Below are positions 18,369 to 27,454 of a DNA stretch of 64,000 nucleotides, one piece after another. The position numbers and the translations under genes are program-made. This DNA is from Bacteroidales bacterium M7. GTDB lineage: Bacteria; Bacteroidota; Bacteroidia; Bacteroidales; Muribaculaceae. The stretch is taken from positions 91,272 through 155,271 of the forward strand of contig LUJR01000045.1 of NCBI GenBank assembly GCA_001689515.1. Direction: 5' to 3'. The notes under the pieces are model-generated. The model searched no databases and was not told where the DNA came from. It saw only the letters and a list, made by a program, of their open reading frames with translations. How positions within the stretch are numbered: the stretch's first letter is position 1; each line of letters begins with the position of its first letter.

Positions 18369-19700
18369 ATGAAATTCTATGGTCGAACGAAAGAATTAGA
18401 AGAGTTGAGACGCATACAATGCCGCGCTTTTGACTCCCGGTCGAGAATGACAGTGATAACAGGTCGTCGGCGTATCGGCAAGACATCGCTTGCTTTGCGT
18501 GCGACCCAGGGTGAATGTCCTACGGTGTATTTGTTTGTGAGTCGTAAAAATGAGGCAGCGTTATGCTCGGAATTTACAATGCTGATCTCCACTCAACTTA
18601 AGATTCATGTTCCTGAAGGAATGTCCTCTTTCCGAGAGCTGCTATATTTTCTTATGGAGGCCGGTAAGAGCATGAAATTCAATCTTATCATTGATGAGAT
18701 TCAGGAGTTCTTTAATATAAATCCATCGGTATTCAGCGACATGCAGAACATATGGGATTCGTACCGAGACAAGACGCATGTTAATCTCTTGCTCATGGGG
18801 TCGGTGTACTCGATGATGCATAAGATTTTTGAAAGTTATCATGAGCCTTTGTTTGGCAGAGCTGATGCCATCATAAGGCTATCAGGTTTCGGCATAGAAA
18901 CTATGAAGGAAATTATGCGCGATTTCCGACCAAATTATTCCAACGATGAACTGCTTGCGTTTTTCTGTGTCGCTGGTGGTGTCCCGAAATATATCGAACT
19001 GTTGTGCGAGGATACAGATTTATCTATTGATGGAATGTTCAACTACATTATCAGAGACAATTCTCCGTTTGTAAATGAAGGCAGTACTCTTCTGATTGAG
19101 GAGTTTGGAAAGGATTATGGATTGTATTTTTCGGTTCTTAACTGTATAGCCTCTGGTATCAACACGCAAGGTGCAATTGAAAGCACTCTGGGTGGAGTGA
19201 CTGTGGCTGGACATCTGAAGCGATTGATTGAGGACTACTCGCTGATAAGGCGTGTGCGCCCGATTATGTCCAAGCCACGTTCTCAAAATGTACAGTATGA
19301 AATTTCTGACAACTTTCTGAGATTCTGGTTCAATTATTTTAATCGAAACCAGACTCTGGTTGAAATGGGTAATTTTGATTTGATTCGTAAGATTGTGATG
19401 GCTGATTACCCGACTTATTCTGGTTATATGCTTGAAAAATACTTTCGTCAGAAAATGATGGAAAGTCATGAATATATGAATGTAGGTTCGTGGTGGGAGC
19501 GTAAGAAAGGAAAGGAAGCCAACGAAATTGACATTGTGGGTATCAAAGCTGACGATAGGTCGGCTTTGGTTGCTGAAGTGAAACGTCAGCGACGCAATTA
19601 TGACCATCAGGAATTCATGGGAAAAGTAGAGCGCATCAGGGCATGCTTGCTTATGAAATACGACATTGAGCCCAAATTGCTGACATTAGACGAAATGTAG
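18369..19700 (+). CDS. AAA ATPase with DUF234-type nuclease-like C-terminus
   Basis: The 443-residue protein belongs to the archaeal-type ATPase_2 group of STAND-like NTPases. It has Walker A GRRRIGKTS (about 31-39), Walker B LIIDEIQEF, a middle winged-helix region, and a C-terminal segment EIDIVGIKADDRSALVAEVKR that fits a PD-(D/E)xK nuclease pattern (D...ExK), as in DUF234. Roles are poorly known and many members sit in mobile or defence regions. An imperfect inverted repeat TCACCG...CGGTGA lies immediately before the start. A zinc-ribbon protein gene follows after one base. GC is lower than in the surrounding housekeeping genes. Confidence 0.82.
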   Translation: MKFYGRTKELEELRRIQCRAFDSRSRMTVITGRRRIGKTSLALRATQGECPTVYLFVSRKNEAALCSEFTMLISTQLKIHVPEGMSSFRELLYFLMEAGKSMKFNLIIDEIQEFFNINPSVFSDMQNIWDSYRDKTHVNLLLMGSVYSMMHKIFESYHEPLFGRADAIIRLSGFGIETMKEIMRDFRPNYSNDELLAFFCVAGGVPKYIELLCEDTDLSIDGMFNYIIRDNSPFVNEGSTLLIEEFGKDYGLYFSVLNCIASGINTQGAIESTLGGVTVAGHLKRLIEDYSLIRRVRPIMSKPRSQNVQYEISDNFLRFWFNYFNRNQTLVEMGNFDLIRKIVMADYPTYSGYMLEKYFRQKMMESHEYMNVGSWWERKKGKEANEIDIVGIKADDRSALVAEVKRQRRNYDHQEFMGKVERIRACLLMKYDIEPKLLTLDEM

Positions 19701-19701
19701 A

Positions 19702-20508
19702 ATGAAATCAGATGATATGAATAAAAGAGATATGATTAAAGGATTTTATGCTTTATTGCTTGCTATGGCGTTGGGCGTGACTATGGCTCATGCTATGATG
19801 CCCGGACGCACGGTAGAGGTGGAATGTCCTTTGTGTGGCTGTGCCAAATCTATCACTACCCTGCTGAGCGGAAATACGTTTGGTTCGCGTCATTGGTCTG
19901 ACACCAAGTCTCATAGTCCCGGCATGCCGCGTCTGCCCTATGTGTGGAAATGCGACGGATGTCATAAATATTATATTCCTGGAAAGGATGCGCCACGTGT
20001 AGGCTTTGGAGCTAAGGACTTGAGCTATGATGAGCTTAAAGAGGCCTATGTGCAATTGTCGGATAGCGGCATGGACGAGCGCAGAGAACTTTCGGTTCGC
20101 TTGGAGCTTGTCAAAGGCTTCAATGACAGATATCGTATTGGTAGAAGGGGCGGTAAGAGGGTCGAGCCGTCGGACCAGAGTGGAGATTATAGTGACGAGG
20201 AAAAGGCTTTTGCTAAGGACAATCTTCTCCGTACTATTGCACTGCTGTGCCGTCAAGAAAAGCCGTCAATACCTGTAATTGCTGAATTTTTCAGGGAAGC
20301 CGGAGACTACGGTTCATGCCTCCGTATGCTTGATTCGTATGTGCCTGAAGATGATTATCTTGATTATATAGCCATGCTGATACGCCAACATGCCAATGAG
20401 CAAGACTCTAAGGTGTTCGAAATACCTAAAAATTGGGAAAGCGATTACAAAAAACGTAAGAATGCAACCAAAGATACAGGTCCAAGTGATAAAGAAAATC
20501 CAAAGTAG
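19702..20508 (+). CDS. Exported zinc-ribbon-like protein, function unknown
   Basis: I do not recognise this 268-residue protein. The N-terminus gives a signal-peptide-like stretch (FYALLLAMALGVTMAHA), with a possible alternative start at 19732. Two Cys-pair knuckles follow (CPLCGC and CDGCHKYY), suggesting one zinc site. The C-terminus is Lys-rich. It starts one base after the stop of the AAA/DUF234 gene, so the two are almost certainly translated from one message. No intact signal for surface sorting is seen. Confidence 0.65.
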   Translation: MKSDDMNKRDMIKGFYALLLAMALGVTMAHAMMPGRTVEVECPLCGCAKSITTLLSGNTFGSRHWSDTKSHSPGMPRLPYVWKCDGCHKYYIPGKDAPRVGFGAKDLSYDELKEAYVQLSDSGMDERRELSVRLELVKGFNDRYRIGRRGGKRVEPSDQSGDYSDEEKAFAKDNLLRTIALLCRQEKPSIPVIAEFFREAGDYGSCLRMLDSYVPEDDYLDYIAMLIRQHANEQDSKVFEIPKNWESDYKKRKNATKDTGPSDKENPK

Positions 20509-20561
20509 CCTTGGAGGACAGCTACGATGGATTTCTGTTATAGACAAACGATTTGAATGGG

Positions 20562-20960
20562 TCAGTTGACGGCGAGGAGTTCGATGTCGAAAATGAGGGT
20601 GGAGCCGCCGGGTATGCCGGGCTGGGAGCGGCTGCCGTAAGCCTGTTCGGCAGGGATGTAGAGTTCCCAGCGGTCGCCCACGTGCATCTGCTGGAGTGCT
20701 ATGATCCAGCCCGGTATGAGGTCGCGAAGACGGAATGCGGGAGCTACGCCGCCGCGGCTGCTGTCAAATGTCTTGCCGTTGATGGTCTTGCCTGTGTAAT
20801 GGGCAGTGACGACGCTTGAGCGGTTGGGTGACGGGGCTGCGGGATTGCCCTTGCGGATTACCTTGTAGAGGATGCCTTTGTCGATGGGGTGTATTCCCGG
20901 CTCGGAGGCTTTTTGGGCGAGGTATTCGCGGTTGCGGAGTATGTAGTCTTGCTTGGACAT
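20562..20960 (-). CDS. FKBP-type peptidyl-prolyl isomerase
   Basis: The 132-residue protein is mostly a single FKBP domain (about 40-130): VTAHYTGKTINGKTFDSS, PGWIIALQQMHVGDRWELYIP, AYGS and STLIFDIELL. There is no signal peptide, so it is probably cytoplasmic. The family catalyses proline cis-trans isomerisation in protein folding. It lies 47 bases after manC on the same strand. Two further FKBP genes are at 35-36.7 kb. Confidence 0.92.
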   Translation of the reverse strand: MSKQDYILRNREYLAQKASEPGIHPIDKGILYKVIRKGNPAAPSPNRSSVVTAHYTGKTINGKTFDSSRGGVAPAFRLRDLIPGWIIALQQMHVGDRWELYIPAEQAYGSRSQPGIPGGSTLIFDIELLAVN

Positions 20961-21007
20961 TATAGGATAGGCTTATTGTGATTACATGTCCCTACAGGTG
21001 TGTGGTG

Positions 21008-22090
21008 TCAGAGGTATCTGCCGTTGAAGAGTTGCTTGATGTCGTTGACCATCTGCTTGATGCGCTGTTCCTGGGCTTTGGGACAGAGCAGGAGCACATC
21101 GCCGGTGTCGGCGATGATGTAGTCTTTGATGCCCTCCATGACTATCAGTTTTTCGCCCTTGACTGCCACGATGTTGCCCGAAGAATTGTATGACAGCAGG
21201 TTGCAGTTGTGAGCCACGTTGCCGTCGGAATTTTTGGGTGAGTTGTCATAGAGTGCGCTCCAGTTGCCGAGGTCGTTCCACGCGAAGTCTACGCGCTCGA
21301 CATAGACGTTTTTGGCAGCTTCCATGACGGCGTAGTCTATGGATATGCTGGGGCAGCCGGCAAAGTGGCTGTTGATGAAGTCGCGTTCCTGTGGTGTGCC
21401 GAATGATGCGCTGCCCTTGTCAAATACGTTTGCCAGGTCAGGGGCGCAGTCGCTGATGGCTTTTAGTATGGATTTTGCCGTCCAGAGGAATATGCCAGAG
21501 TTCCATACGAATTCTCCGCTTTGCAGAAATACCTTTGCCAGGTCGAGGTCTGGCTTCTCGGTAAATGTCTTCACGCGGTTGATGTGGGGTGCCACGTCCT
21601 CTCCTACCTGTATGTATCCGTAGCCGGTTTCAGGGCGTGTGGGGTTTATGCCGAGGGTGAGCAGGGCGTCGTTGCCCTCAACAAACTCAAATCCGCGTAT
21701 GACCTGCTCCTCAAATTTCTTTTCGCCGAGGATGAGGTGGTCACTTGCCGCCACTATCATCGAAGCATCGGGGTCAAGGGCGGCTATGTGGCGTGCTGCC
21801 CATGCTATGCAGGGGGCGGTATTGCGTCGAGCCGGCTCAAGCAGTAGCTGGTCTTCGGCGATTTCGGGAAGCTGCTGGCGGATGAGAGGTGCGTAATCCT
21901 CGTTGGTGACGAGTATGATGTGGCTTTTATCGACGATGGGGAGTATGCGGTCATAGGTCATCTGTAACAGCGAGCGGCCTGTGCCAAGAAAGTCGATAAA
22001 CTGTTTGGGATAGGATGTGCGGCTGTAGGGCCAGAAGCGGGAGCCGATGCCTCCGCACATTATGACACAGTATCTATGGGGATTGATCAT
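21008..22090 (-). CDS. manC: Mannose-1-phosphate guanylyltransferase
   Basis: The 360-residue enzyme makes GDP-mannose from GTP and mannose 1-phosphate. The nucleotide-binding signature is CGGIGSRFWPYSRTSYPKQF. ETGYGYI and FTEKPDL are also present, with a C-terminal beta-helix region. It lacks the extra isomerase domain of fused ManC proteins. It sits after the ino1 terminator, so it is probably a separate unit. Its nearness to inositol-lipid genes allows, but does not show, a role in mannosylated lipids. Confidence 0.92.
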   Translation of the reverse strand: MINPHRYCVIMCGGIGSRFWPYSRTSYPKQFIDFLGTGRSLLQMTYDRILPIVDKSHIILVTNEDYAPLIRQQLPEIAEDQLLLEPARRNTAPCIAWAARHIAALDPDASMIVAASDHLILGEKKFEEQVIRGFEFVEGNDALLTLGINPTRPETGYGYIQVGEDVAPHINRVKTFTEKPDLDLAKVFLQSGEFVWNSGIFLWTAKSILKAISDCAPDLANVFDKGSASFGTPQERDFINSHFAGCPSISIDYAVMEAAKNVYVERVDFAWNDLGNWSALYDNSPKNSDGNVAHNCNLLSYNSSGNIVAVKGEKLIVMEGIKDYIIADTGDVLLLCPKAQEQRIKQMVNDIKQLFNGRYL

Positions 22091-22141
22091 GGCGTATCGG
22101 GTAAGTGGTTATGGAGAGGGAGAGTGGAGTGGATTATGATG

Positions 22142-22199
22142 TAAAAAAGCAAAGAATCCGAGGGGAAAGGCTACGTGAGTCCTCCTCTGCGGATTCTTT
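22142..22199 (-). terminator. Rho-independent terminator of ino1
   Basis: The stem AAAGAATCCG (22151-22160) pairs perfectly with CGGATTCTTT (22190-22199), with further pairing inside. On the minus strand it is followed by GCTTTTTT, a classic U-run. Confidence 0.85.
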
Positions 22200-22231
22200 G
22201 GTTATTTATGGAAAAATCTATGTGTAATCGA

Positions 22232-23560
22232 TTAGTCGATTTCCTCGTCAGCTTCGTAGCCGCCCATCTCGCGGATGGCGTTCTTGAGCATGGTGTACTG
22301 CTGGAAGAGGTGGTTTACAGGTACCTCGCCCTGAGTGTAGTCATGCATCGGGCTCTTGAGGAAGAAGCTCAGGAAGCGCTGTGTGCCGTGACGGCCTGCG
22401 CGGGCTGCGAGGTCGCTCAGCAGCACGAGGTCGAGGCAGAGGGGAGCGGCGAGGATTGAGTCGCGGCAGAGGAAGTTGATCTTGATCTGCATGGGGTAGC
22501 CCATCCAGCCGAAGATGTCGATGTTGTCCCAGCCTTCCTTGTTGTCGTTGCGCGGGGGATAGTAGTTGATGCGCACCTTGTGGTAGTACTGGGTGTCTTC
22601 GTCGTTGCCGTGACCGTAGAGGTCGGGCTGCTTCTCGGGCTCGAGGATTGACTCGAGGGTAGAGAGCTTTGATACCTCCTTGGTGCGGAAGTTGGCGGGC
22701 TCATCAAGCACGAGACCGTCGCGGTTGCCGAGGATGTTGGTAGAGAACCAGCCGTTCAGTCCGAGGCAGCGTGTGCCGATGATAGGAGCAAAGCCGCTCT
22801 TGACGAGGGTCTGACCGGTCTTGAAGTCCTTGCCGGCGATGGGCATGCCGGTCTGCTCTGCGAGTTCCCACATGGCGGGGATGTCGACGGTGGTGTTGGG
22901 AGCGCCCATGATGAAGGGAGCGCCTTCCTTGAGTGCTGCATAAGCGTAGCACATAGAGGGGGCGATGTGCTCCTTGTCGTCAGCCTTCATGGCTGCCTCG
23001 AGTGCTTCGAGAGAACCGTGGATTTTCTCGTCAACGGGCACGTAAACTTCGGTAGATGCAGCCCAGAGAACCACTACGCGATCCACACCGGTCTCTTTCT
23101 TGAAGTTGCGGATGTCTTCGCGGATCTGCTCCATCATGTCCCAGCGGTCTTTGACCTGCTTTACGTTGTCACCGTCGAGACGCTTGGCGTAGTTGTGGTC
23201 AAAAGCAGCCTTGAGGGGCTTGATCTGGATGAGTTCGTCCTTGACGGGCTCTATATCTTTTTCTTTGAGAACTTCGCAGTTGATAGCGCTTTCGTAAGCG
23301 TTGGCGGGATAAACGTCCCAGGCACCGAACACGATGTCGTCAAGCTTTGCGATGGGAACGATTTCGTCATACTTGAGGTACTTCTTGTCAGCGCCGCGAC
23401 CCACACGGATTTTGTCATACTGTGTCATTGAGCCGACGGGCTTTGCGAGACCCTTGCGGGCCATCAGCACGCCGGTCATGAATGTGGAAGAAACGGCACC
23501 GAGGCCTACTACCATGACACCGAGTTTGCCATTGGCGGGTTTAACGTTAGATGTGGCCAT
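22232..23560 (-). CDS. ino1: Myo-inositol-1-phosphate synthase
   Basis: The 442-residue protein converts glucose 6-phosphate to inositol 1-phosphate with internal NAD redox. It has an N-terminal Rossmann motif (VMVVGLGAVSSTFMTGVLMAR), the GKDFKTGQTLVKSG segment typical of the family, and IDIFGWMGYPMQIKINFLCRDS. It supplies the inositol head group for the lipid cluster that ends 380 bases upstream on the same strand. It has its own TAATTTTG promoter box and a strong terminator. Confidence 0.94.
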   Translation of the reverse strand: MATSNVKPANGKLGVMVVGLGAVSSTFMTGVLMARKGLAKPVGSMTQYDKIRVGRGADKKYLKYDEIVPIAKLDDIVFGAWDVYPANAYESAINCEVLKEKDIEPVKDELIQIKPLKAAFDHNYAKRLDGDNVKQVKDRWDMMEQIREDIRNFKKETGVDRVVVLWAASTEVYVPVDEKIHGSLEALEAAMKADDKEHIAPSMCYAYAALKEGAPFIMGAPNTTVDIPAMWELAEQTGMPIAGKDFKTGQTLVKSGFAPIIGTRCLGLNGWFSTNILGNRDGLVLDEPANFRTKEVSKLSTLESILEPEKQPDLYGHGNDEDTQYYHKVRINYYPPRNDNKEGWDNIDIFGWMGYPMQIKINFLCRDSILAAPLCLDLVLLSDLAARAGRHGTQRFLSFFLKSPMHDYTQGEVPVNHLFQQYTMLKNAIREMGGYEADEEID

Positions 23561-23732
23561 GATTTTGTGTTAAATGGTTGTTTTGTGTGTTTTTTGTTTT
23601 GATTTCTCGTTGGTGGTGCAAAGAGTGAATCGGCTTGCATGAGATGTGATGTGGTGGAGAGAAAGACACTTCTTTTTCATCCACAGCCGACGGCGGACAG
23701 GTAAATGCCGCGGTCTTGGATTGCACAGCGGG

Positions 23733-23740
23733 CAAAATTA
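23733..23740 (-). promoter_or_regulatory. -7 promoter box for ino1
   Basis: The minus strand reads TAATTTTG, a TAnnTTTG match. The predicted start is near 23726, giving a leader of about 165 bases. The rest of 23561-23939 holds AT-rich sequence and the short repeats at 23880-23935. Confidence 0.45.
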
Positions 23741-23879
23741 CAGCGAAAAATCAATATGTGAAAATATTTGTAATATAATCTTCGCAAATATTCTCTAATA
23801 TTAGTTAATATATTGCGTATTTATATAAAATAGGATAAAATAGTAGAGGTTTTGAACAGTAGATGTTTAGTAATGTTAA

Positions 23880-23935
23880 AGGGGCTTTAAGGTCTTTAAA
23901 GTACTTAATGACCTTAGAGGCTCTAAGGGGATGAG
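23880..23935. repeat. CTTTAAGG-type short interspersed repeats
   Basis: Runs of CTTTAAGG, CTTTAAAG, CCTTAGAG and CTCTAAGG lie just past the stop codon of the HAD gene. The block resembles 38682-38750 after gldN. CCTTAGAG/CTCTAAGG can pair as a hairpin on the minus strand, so it may serve as a 3' end. Confidence 0.5.
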
Positions 23936-23939
23936 CCTG

Positions 23940-24653
23940 TCAGCCGAGGTGGAGCATGGTCAGGATGTCACGCAGGTCGGAGATGACGGAGGGGTGGGTG
24001 GCGGCATCTTCCTCGGGAGTCCAGCCTTTGCCTTTGAGCCAGGCAACGTGGCATCCTAAGGATTCTGCCGGAAGGATGTCCTTGCGCAGGGAGTCGCCTA
24101 TGACGAGCACCTGCTGCGGTTGCATCCCGAGGGCGTCGACTCCGAGGGCGAAGATGGCTGGGTCGGGCTTGCGCACTCCCACAACTGCGCTCTCCACGAT
24201 GTGTCCGAAATAGCGACGCAGGTCAAAGTCTTCAAGCACGCTCTCCACGTTGCCGTAGAAGTTGCTCACCAGCACCATCGGATAGTACTTGTGGAGGGTT
24301 TCAAGTACCGGACGGGCATCTTCTACCGATGATTTGGCGCGGTCGTAGCAGTATTCTGCTATAGCCACTGCGAGGCTTTCGGAGTTGTCGGGGAGCAGCA
24401 GCCCACGGCTGATAAGCACACCCAGCTCCAGCTTCATCTTGATGAGAAGCAGGTCGTAGAAATTATGGTGTGGGAGGATGTGGCGTGTACGGGCGAGTTC
24501 GCGTTCGGTCTCCACATAAGCGTCGCGGAAGTCGGCTTTGCTGACATCTACGCCGGCATCTCGGTAGCCGTCCCATATCACCTCGCTCCAATGGTCGCCG
24601 TGGCTGTCGATGGTGCCACCGTAGTCAAATATGATGCCTTTAATATTTTCCAT
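23940..24653 (-). CDS. HAD-superfamily hydrolase, inositol-lipid cluster
   Basis: The 237-residue haloacid-dehalogenase-fold protein has motif I FDYGGTID (nucleophile Asp10), motif III Lys in RKPDP and motif IV GDSLRKD. The second motif I Asp, normally the acid/base in phosphatases, is replaced by Gly, which is seen in a HAD subgroup and may change or weaken phosphatase activity. It overlaps the CDP-alcohol phosphotransferase gene by 14 bases. A phosphatidylinositol-phosphate phosphatase role would complete the pathway but is inference. Confidence 0.82.
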   Translation of the reverse strand: MENIKGIIFDYGGTIDSHGDHWSEVIWDGYRDAGVDVSKADFRDAYVETERELARTRHILPHHNFYDLLLIKMKLELGVLISRGLLLPDNSESLAVAIAEYCYDRAKSSVEDARPVLETLHKYYPMVLVSNFYGNVESVLEDFDLRRYFGHIVESAVVGVRKPDPAIFALGVDALGMQPQQVLVIGDSLRKDILPAESLGCHVAWLKGKGWTPEEDAATHPSVISDLRDILTMLHLG

Positions 24654-25602
24654 TGCGTAAATCGTCGGTCAGGCGTCGGCAGATGTTTTCGTGACGCACG
24701 TTCATGTATATGAGTATGATGTTGAATATGGTCAGTTCGGCTGCGAAGTAGAGCCACGGCATCAGACAGAGGATGGAGACGAAGAGGATGATGCTGCGCC
24801 AGTTGAACGACAGGATGTTGGTGTACTTCATCAGCGGCAGGCTCAGGCGGCGGAAGTCGTCGCGGAAGCTCTGCGGTATCTCTCCGTCGGGGAAACGGCG
24901 GTGGAGCTCTGCGCGGAGCTGCTGCATGGCGCGTGTGTGGCTTTCCTGGTTGGCGGTATAGTTGGTGTATGATGACAAGACGAGTTTCTTCCAGAAGTCG
25001 TGTTTCCACGTCAGGGCGTCGAGTTTCTCGCGCAGCTCGGAGGAGTTCTCAAGTTCGCTCCCCTCCTTGCCTTTGAGGAAATAGAGGTGGAACTGGCGGT
25101 AGTAGTCAGCCGAGGCTGCCTGCTTGGCGTGGCATATGCCGGCGCATACTGCCATGACCCATATGACCCAGTGGTGAGCCTGGAAAAAATCGCTGGTGAC
25201 AGTCTCGCGCAGGCAGATTGCCACATAGATGGTGGCAAACCAGATGTCGCCGCTGAGTCCGTCGAGTATGCGCCCGAGACGCGAATACTGCTTGGTCATG
25301 CGGGCAAGCTGGCCGTCCGCGCTGTCAAACGAGTTTGCCCATACGAGCAGCAGGATGCCTATGAGGTTGATCCACAGCACCGGGAAGTAGAACGCCACGC
25401 CGGCTCCGATGCCGAGAAATATGCTCGCTATGGTGATGGCATTGGGGGTGACACCGAGCTTTTTGGCAAGCATCGCCCACGCATATCCGATGGGTCGGTA
25501 GAAGTATATGTCAATGGTCTCCTCGGTGTCGAGCGACTTGAGGGAGTCACGAAATGATGTCTTGAGTGTCTTCAGGTCGGTGTGATTGGTTGTATCGGAC
25601 AT
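24640..25602 (-). CDS. CDP-alcohol phosphatidyltransferase, probable PI(P) synthase
   Basis: The 320-residue membrane protein has the full CDP-OH-P signature DSADGQLARMTKQYSRLGRILDG with the final Asp (D-x2-DG-x2-AR-x8-G-x3-D-x3-D) near residues 92-120, plus several hydrophobic segments. The family joins CDP-diacylglycerol to an alcohol phosphate or alcohol. With ino1 nearby the likely acceptor is inositol 1-phosphate or inositol. The soluble loop at about 165-235 is unusually charged. It is in one operon with the acyltransferase upstream and the HAD gene downstream. Confidence 0.87.
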   Translation of the reverse strand: MSDTTNHTDLKTLKTSFRDSLKSLDTEETIDIYFYRPIGYAWAMLAKKLGVTPNAITIASIFLGIGAGVAFYFPVLWINLIGILLLVWANSFDSADGQLARMTKQYSRLGRILDGLSGDIWFATIYVAICLRETVTSDFFQAHHWVIWVMAVCAGICHAKQAASADYYRQFHLYFLKGKEGSELENSSELREKLDALTWKHDFWKKLVLSSYTNYTANQESHTRAMQQLRAELHRRFPDGEIPQSFRDDFRRLSLPLMKYTNILSFNWRSIILFVSILCLMPWLYFAAELTIFNIILIYMNVRHENICRRLTDDLRNGKY

Positions 25603-25637
25603 TTCTCAATACGGTTGTGATTGACTGAATAAGGTGG

Positions 25638-26531
25638 TTATTTATACATGTCACGGAGCGCATAGGTCTTTTCGCGCAGGTACGCACCGAGGCTTTCGGG
25701 CGAATCGCCATGGGCTGCCTGTTCTTCGACCGATATGGGGTCGCCGACGCTGATATGCAGTTCCGTGCCGTTTTTGCGGAACACTTCTGCAGGGAGACGC
25801 AGCGAACGGGCTGGCCAGCATACATGACCAAGGAAGTTACACCACCAGCTGTTTTTGCCGTGGAAGAAGATAGGTATCACGGGTACTTTTGCCTTGTAGA
25901 TGAGCTGCAGCACAGTCTTCTGCCATTCGCGGTCTATGGGGCGTCCGTGGCGGTCGGTCTTGCTCATCGCTCCAGCGGGGAAGAATCCTATGGGGTGTCC
26001 GTCCTTAAGTCGGCGCACCACTTCGCGTATGCCGTTGACGCTGACACGGCGTTTTTCGGGGTTGTCGCTTGCCATGGGGTCGACGGCGATGAAGTTGGGG
26101 CGCATGGCTGATATGTGGTTGAGTATCATATTGACCATGACCTTGTAGTCGGGGCGGCGCGATGCCACGAGATGTATCAGCGCGATGCCGTCAAGCGCAC
26201 CGAAGGGGTGGTTGCTGACAGTGATGAATGCCCCTTCGGGCAGATTGTCGAGCACAGCCTCGTTGTCGATGCGCAGGGTGTTGTGAAACTCCTCGAAAAG
26301 CAACCTCTTGACAAATTCCGGTCCCGGAGTGTCGCAGCAGTGGGAGTGCACGGCGTTGACCTTGTCTACTTCAAGGGCATGGAGAAGCCAGTTGACGAGC
26401 TTGCGGTGTCCGGCAAGACGGGGTACCACCGAGACCACATCATCGTAGTTGAGCACGTCGGGGCGTATGTCGGTGGCAGCCAGGGGGGCGTCTGGATTGG
26501 TTGTATTTTGTTGTTGTGTCGTGTCAGTCAT
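25638..26531 (-). CDS. Lysophospholipid-type acyltransferase
   Basis: The 297-residue protein resembles the hemolysin/PlsC-like acyltransferases of Bacteroidetes. It has SNHPFGALDG (His-x5-Asp variant of the HX4D motif) near residue 105, followed by FIAVDPMAS and IGFFPAGAMS, the usual glycine-rich block. It likely transfers an acyl chain to a glycerol- or amino-lipid precursor. It is 35 bases upstream of the CDP-alcohol phosphotransferase gene and 31 bases after the ATP-grasp gene, within the same operon. Confidence 0.82.
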   Translation of the reverse strand: MTDTTQQQNTTNPDAPLAATDIRPDVLNYDDVVSVVPRLAGHRKLVNWLLHALEVDKVNAVHSHCCDTPGPEFVKRLLFEEFHNTLRIDNEAVLDNLPEGAFITVSNHPFGALDGIALIHLVASRRPDYKVMVNMILNHISAMRPNFIAVDPMASDNPEKRRVSVNGIREVVRRLKDGHPIGFFPAGAMSKTDRHGRPIDREWQKTVLQLIYKAKVPVIPIFFHGKNSWWCNFLGHVCWPARSLRLPAEVFRKNGTELHISVGDPISVEEQAAHGDSPESLGAYLREKTYALRDMYK

Positions 26532-26562
26532 AGCTGATGGGGAGAGTGGCGTGGGGTCGGGA

Positions 26563-27444
26563 TTATTTCAAGCCGCGCTTCTCGGCATATTCCTTGATGC
26601 ACTTGAGTATGGCGCGGGCTATGTGGGGGGCGGCTTCCGTGCGGCAGGGCGCGAAGCTGGGCCAGTCGTTGAAGTCGATGATGCGGATGTCGCCGGTCTC
26701 GGAGACGATGCAGTCGCCGCCGTAGATTTTCACATCGAGCAGTTCTGATGCGCGGTCGCATATGTCGCGTAGCTTGGCGAGATCGAAGGGCAGATTGTGG
26801 CTCTTGCCGTTGATTTCCTCGTAGCCGTATTTGCTGTGGCCGTTGTCAAAGGGGTAGAACCAGTAGAAGAACGGCGAGCCCTGTATGCCGTAGAATTTGA
26901 TGAGGTCGCCCTCTAAGTGGCGGTTGATGACGGCGCGTTTGATGCCGCGGAGGAAGTATTCCTGAAGCACCTCCTGAGCTTCCTCGGCATGGCGCACGTA
27001 GCACACGTCCTCCTTGTGCTGGCTGTGTGACTCGCCGCGCTTGATCCAGCACCGCTCTATGCCAGCCTTTGACAGGGCATCTTTGACAGCCTCGTTGGTG
27101 TTGGCGATAACGCTGTCGGGGTAGGGTATGTTGTTGCCTAAGAGTATGCGGGTCATGCGTTCGCGCATGCAGTTCTGTATGCCGTAGCCCGAGTTGATGA
27201 CGAGGCATCCGGCATCCTCCTTTGCCTGGAGGATTTCCATGGACCGCTGCTCGCGGCACATGTTGATGATTACAGGCTCGGTGACCAGTCCGGCTGCGAG
27301 CTGCTCTTCGTTGTATACGGTCACTATCATGCCGCGTTTGCGCAGCTGCTCGATAGTGCCATTGAATATGGCGGCATCGTTGCCTATATGGTTGGGCGAA
27401 TAGGCTCCGGCTCTCATTATGCCGGCAATCCTTGGCTCTGACAT
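26563..27444 (-). CDS. ATP-grasp-like protein in the inositol-lipid cluster
   Basis: The 293-residue protein opens at the internal ATG (MSEPRIAGIMRAG), since the longer frame adds 26 residues that overlap the upstream gene. It has a RimK/ATP-grasp-like layout: an N-terminal pre-ATP domain, CWIKRGESHSQHKEDVCYV and RAVINRHLEGDLIKFYGI in the middle, and KIYGGDCIVSETGDIRIIDFNDWPSF, where D, N and D would bind Mg-ATP. Such enzymes form amide or similar bonds using ATP. The substrate is unknown; an amino-acid or head-group ligation would be new for an inositol-lipid pathway. Confidence 0.72.
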   Translation of the reverse strand: MSEPRIAGIMRAGAYSPNHIGNDAAIFNGTIEQLRKRGMIVTVYNEEQLAAGLVTEPVIINMCREQRSMEILQAKEDAGCLVINSGYGIQNCMRERMTRILLGNNIPYPDSVIANTNEAVKDALSKAGIERCWIKRGESHSQHKEDVCYVRHAEEAQEVLQEYFLRGIKRAVINRHLEGDLIKFYGIQGSPFFYWFYPFDNGHSKYGYEEINGKSHNLPFDLAKLRDICDRASELLDVKIYGGDCIVSETGDIRIIDFNDWPSFAPCRTEAAPHIARAILKCIKEYAEKRGLK

Positions 27445-27454
27445 GATTGGAGTG

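Noticed and set aside
20983..20999. Another palindrome unit
   Set aside because: Only ACATGTCCCTACA remains, less than half a unit; counted as a remnant rather than a feature.
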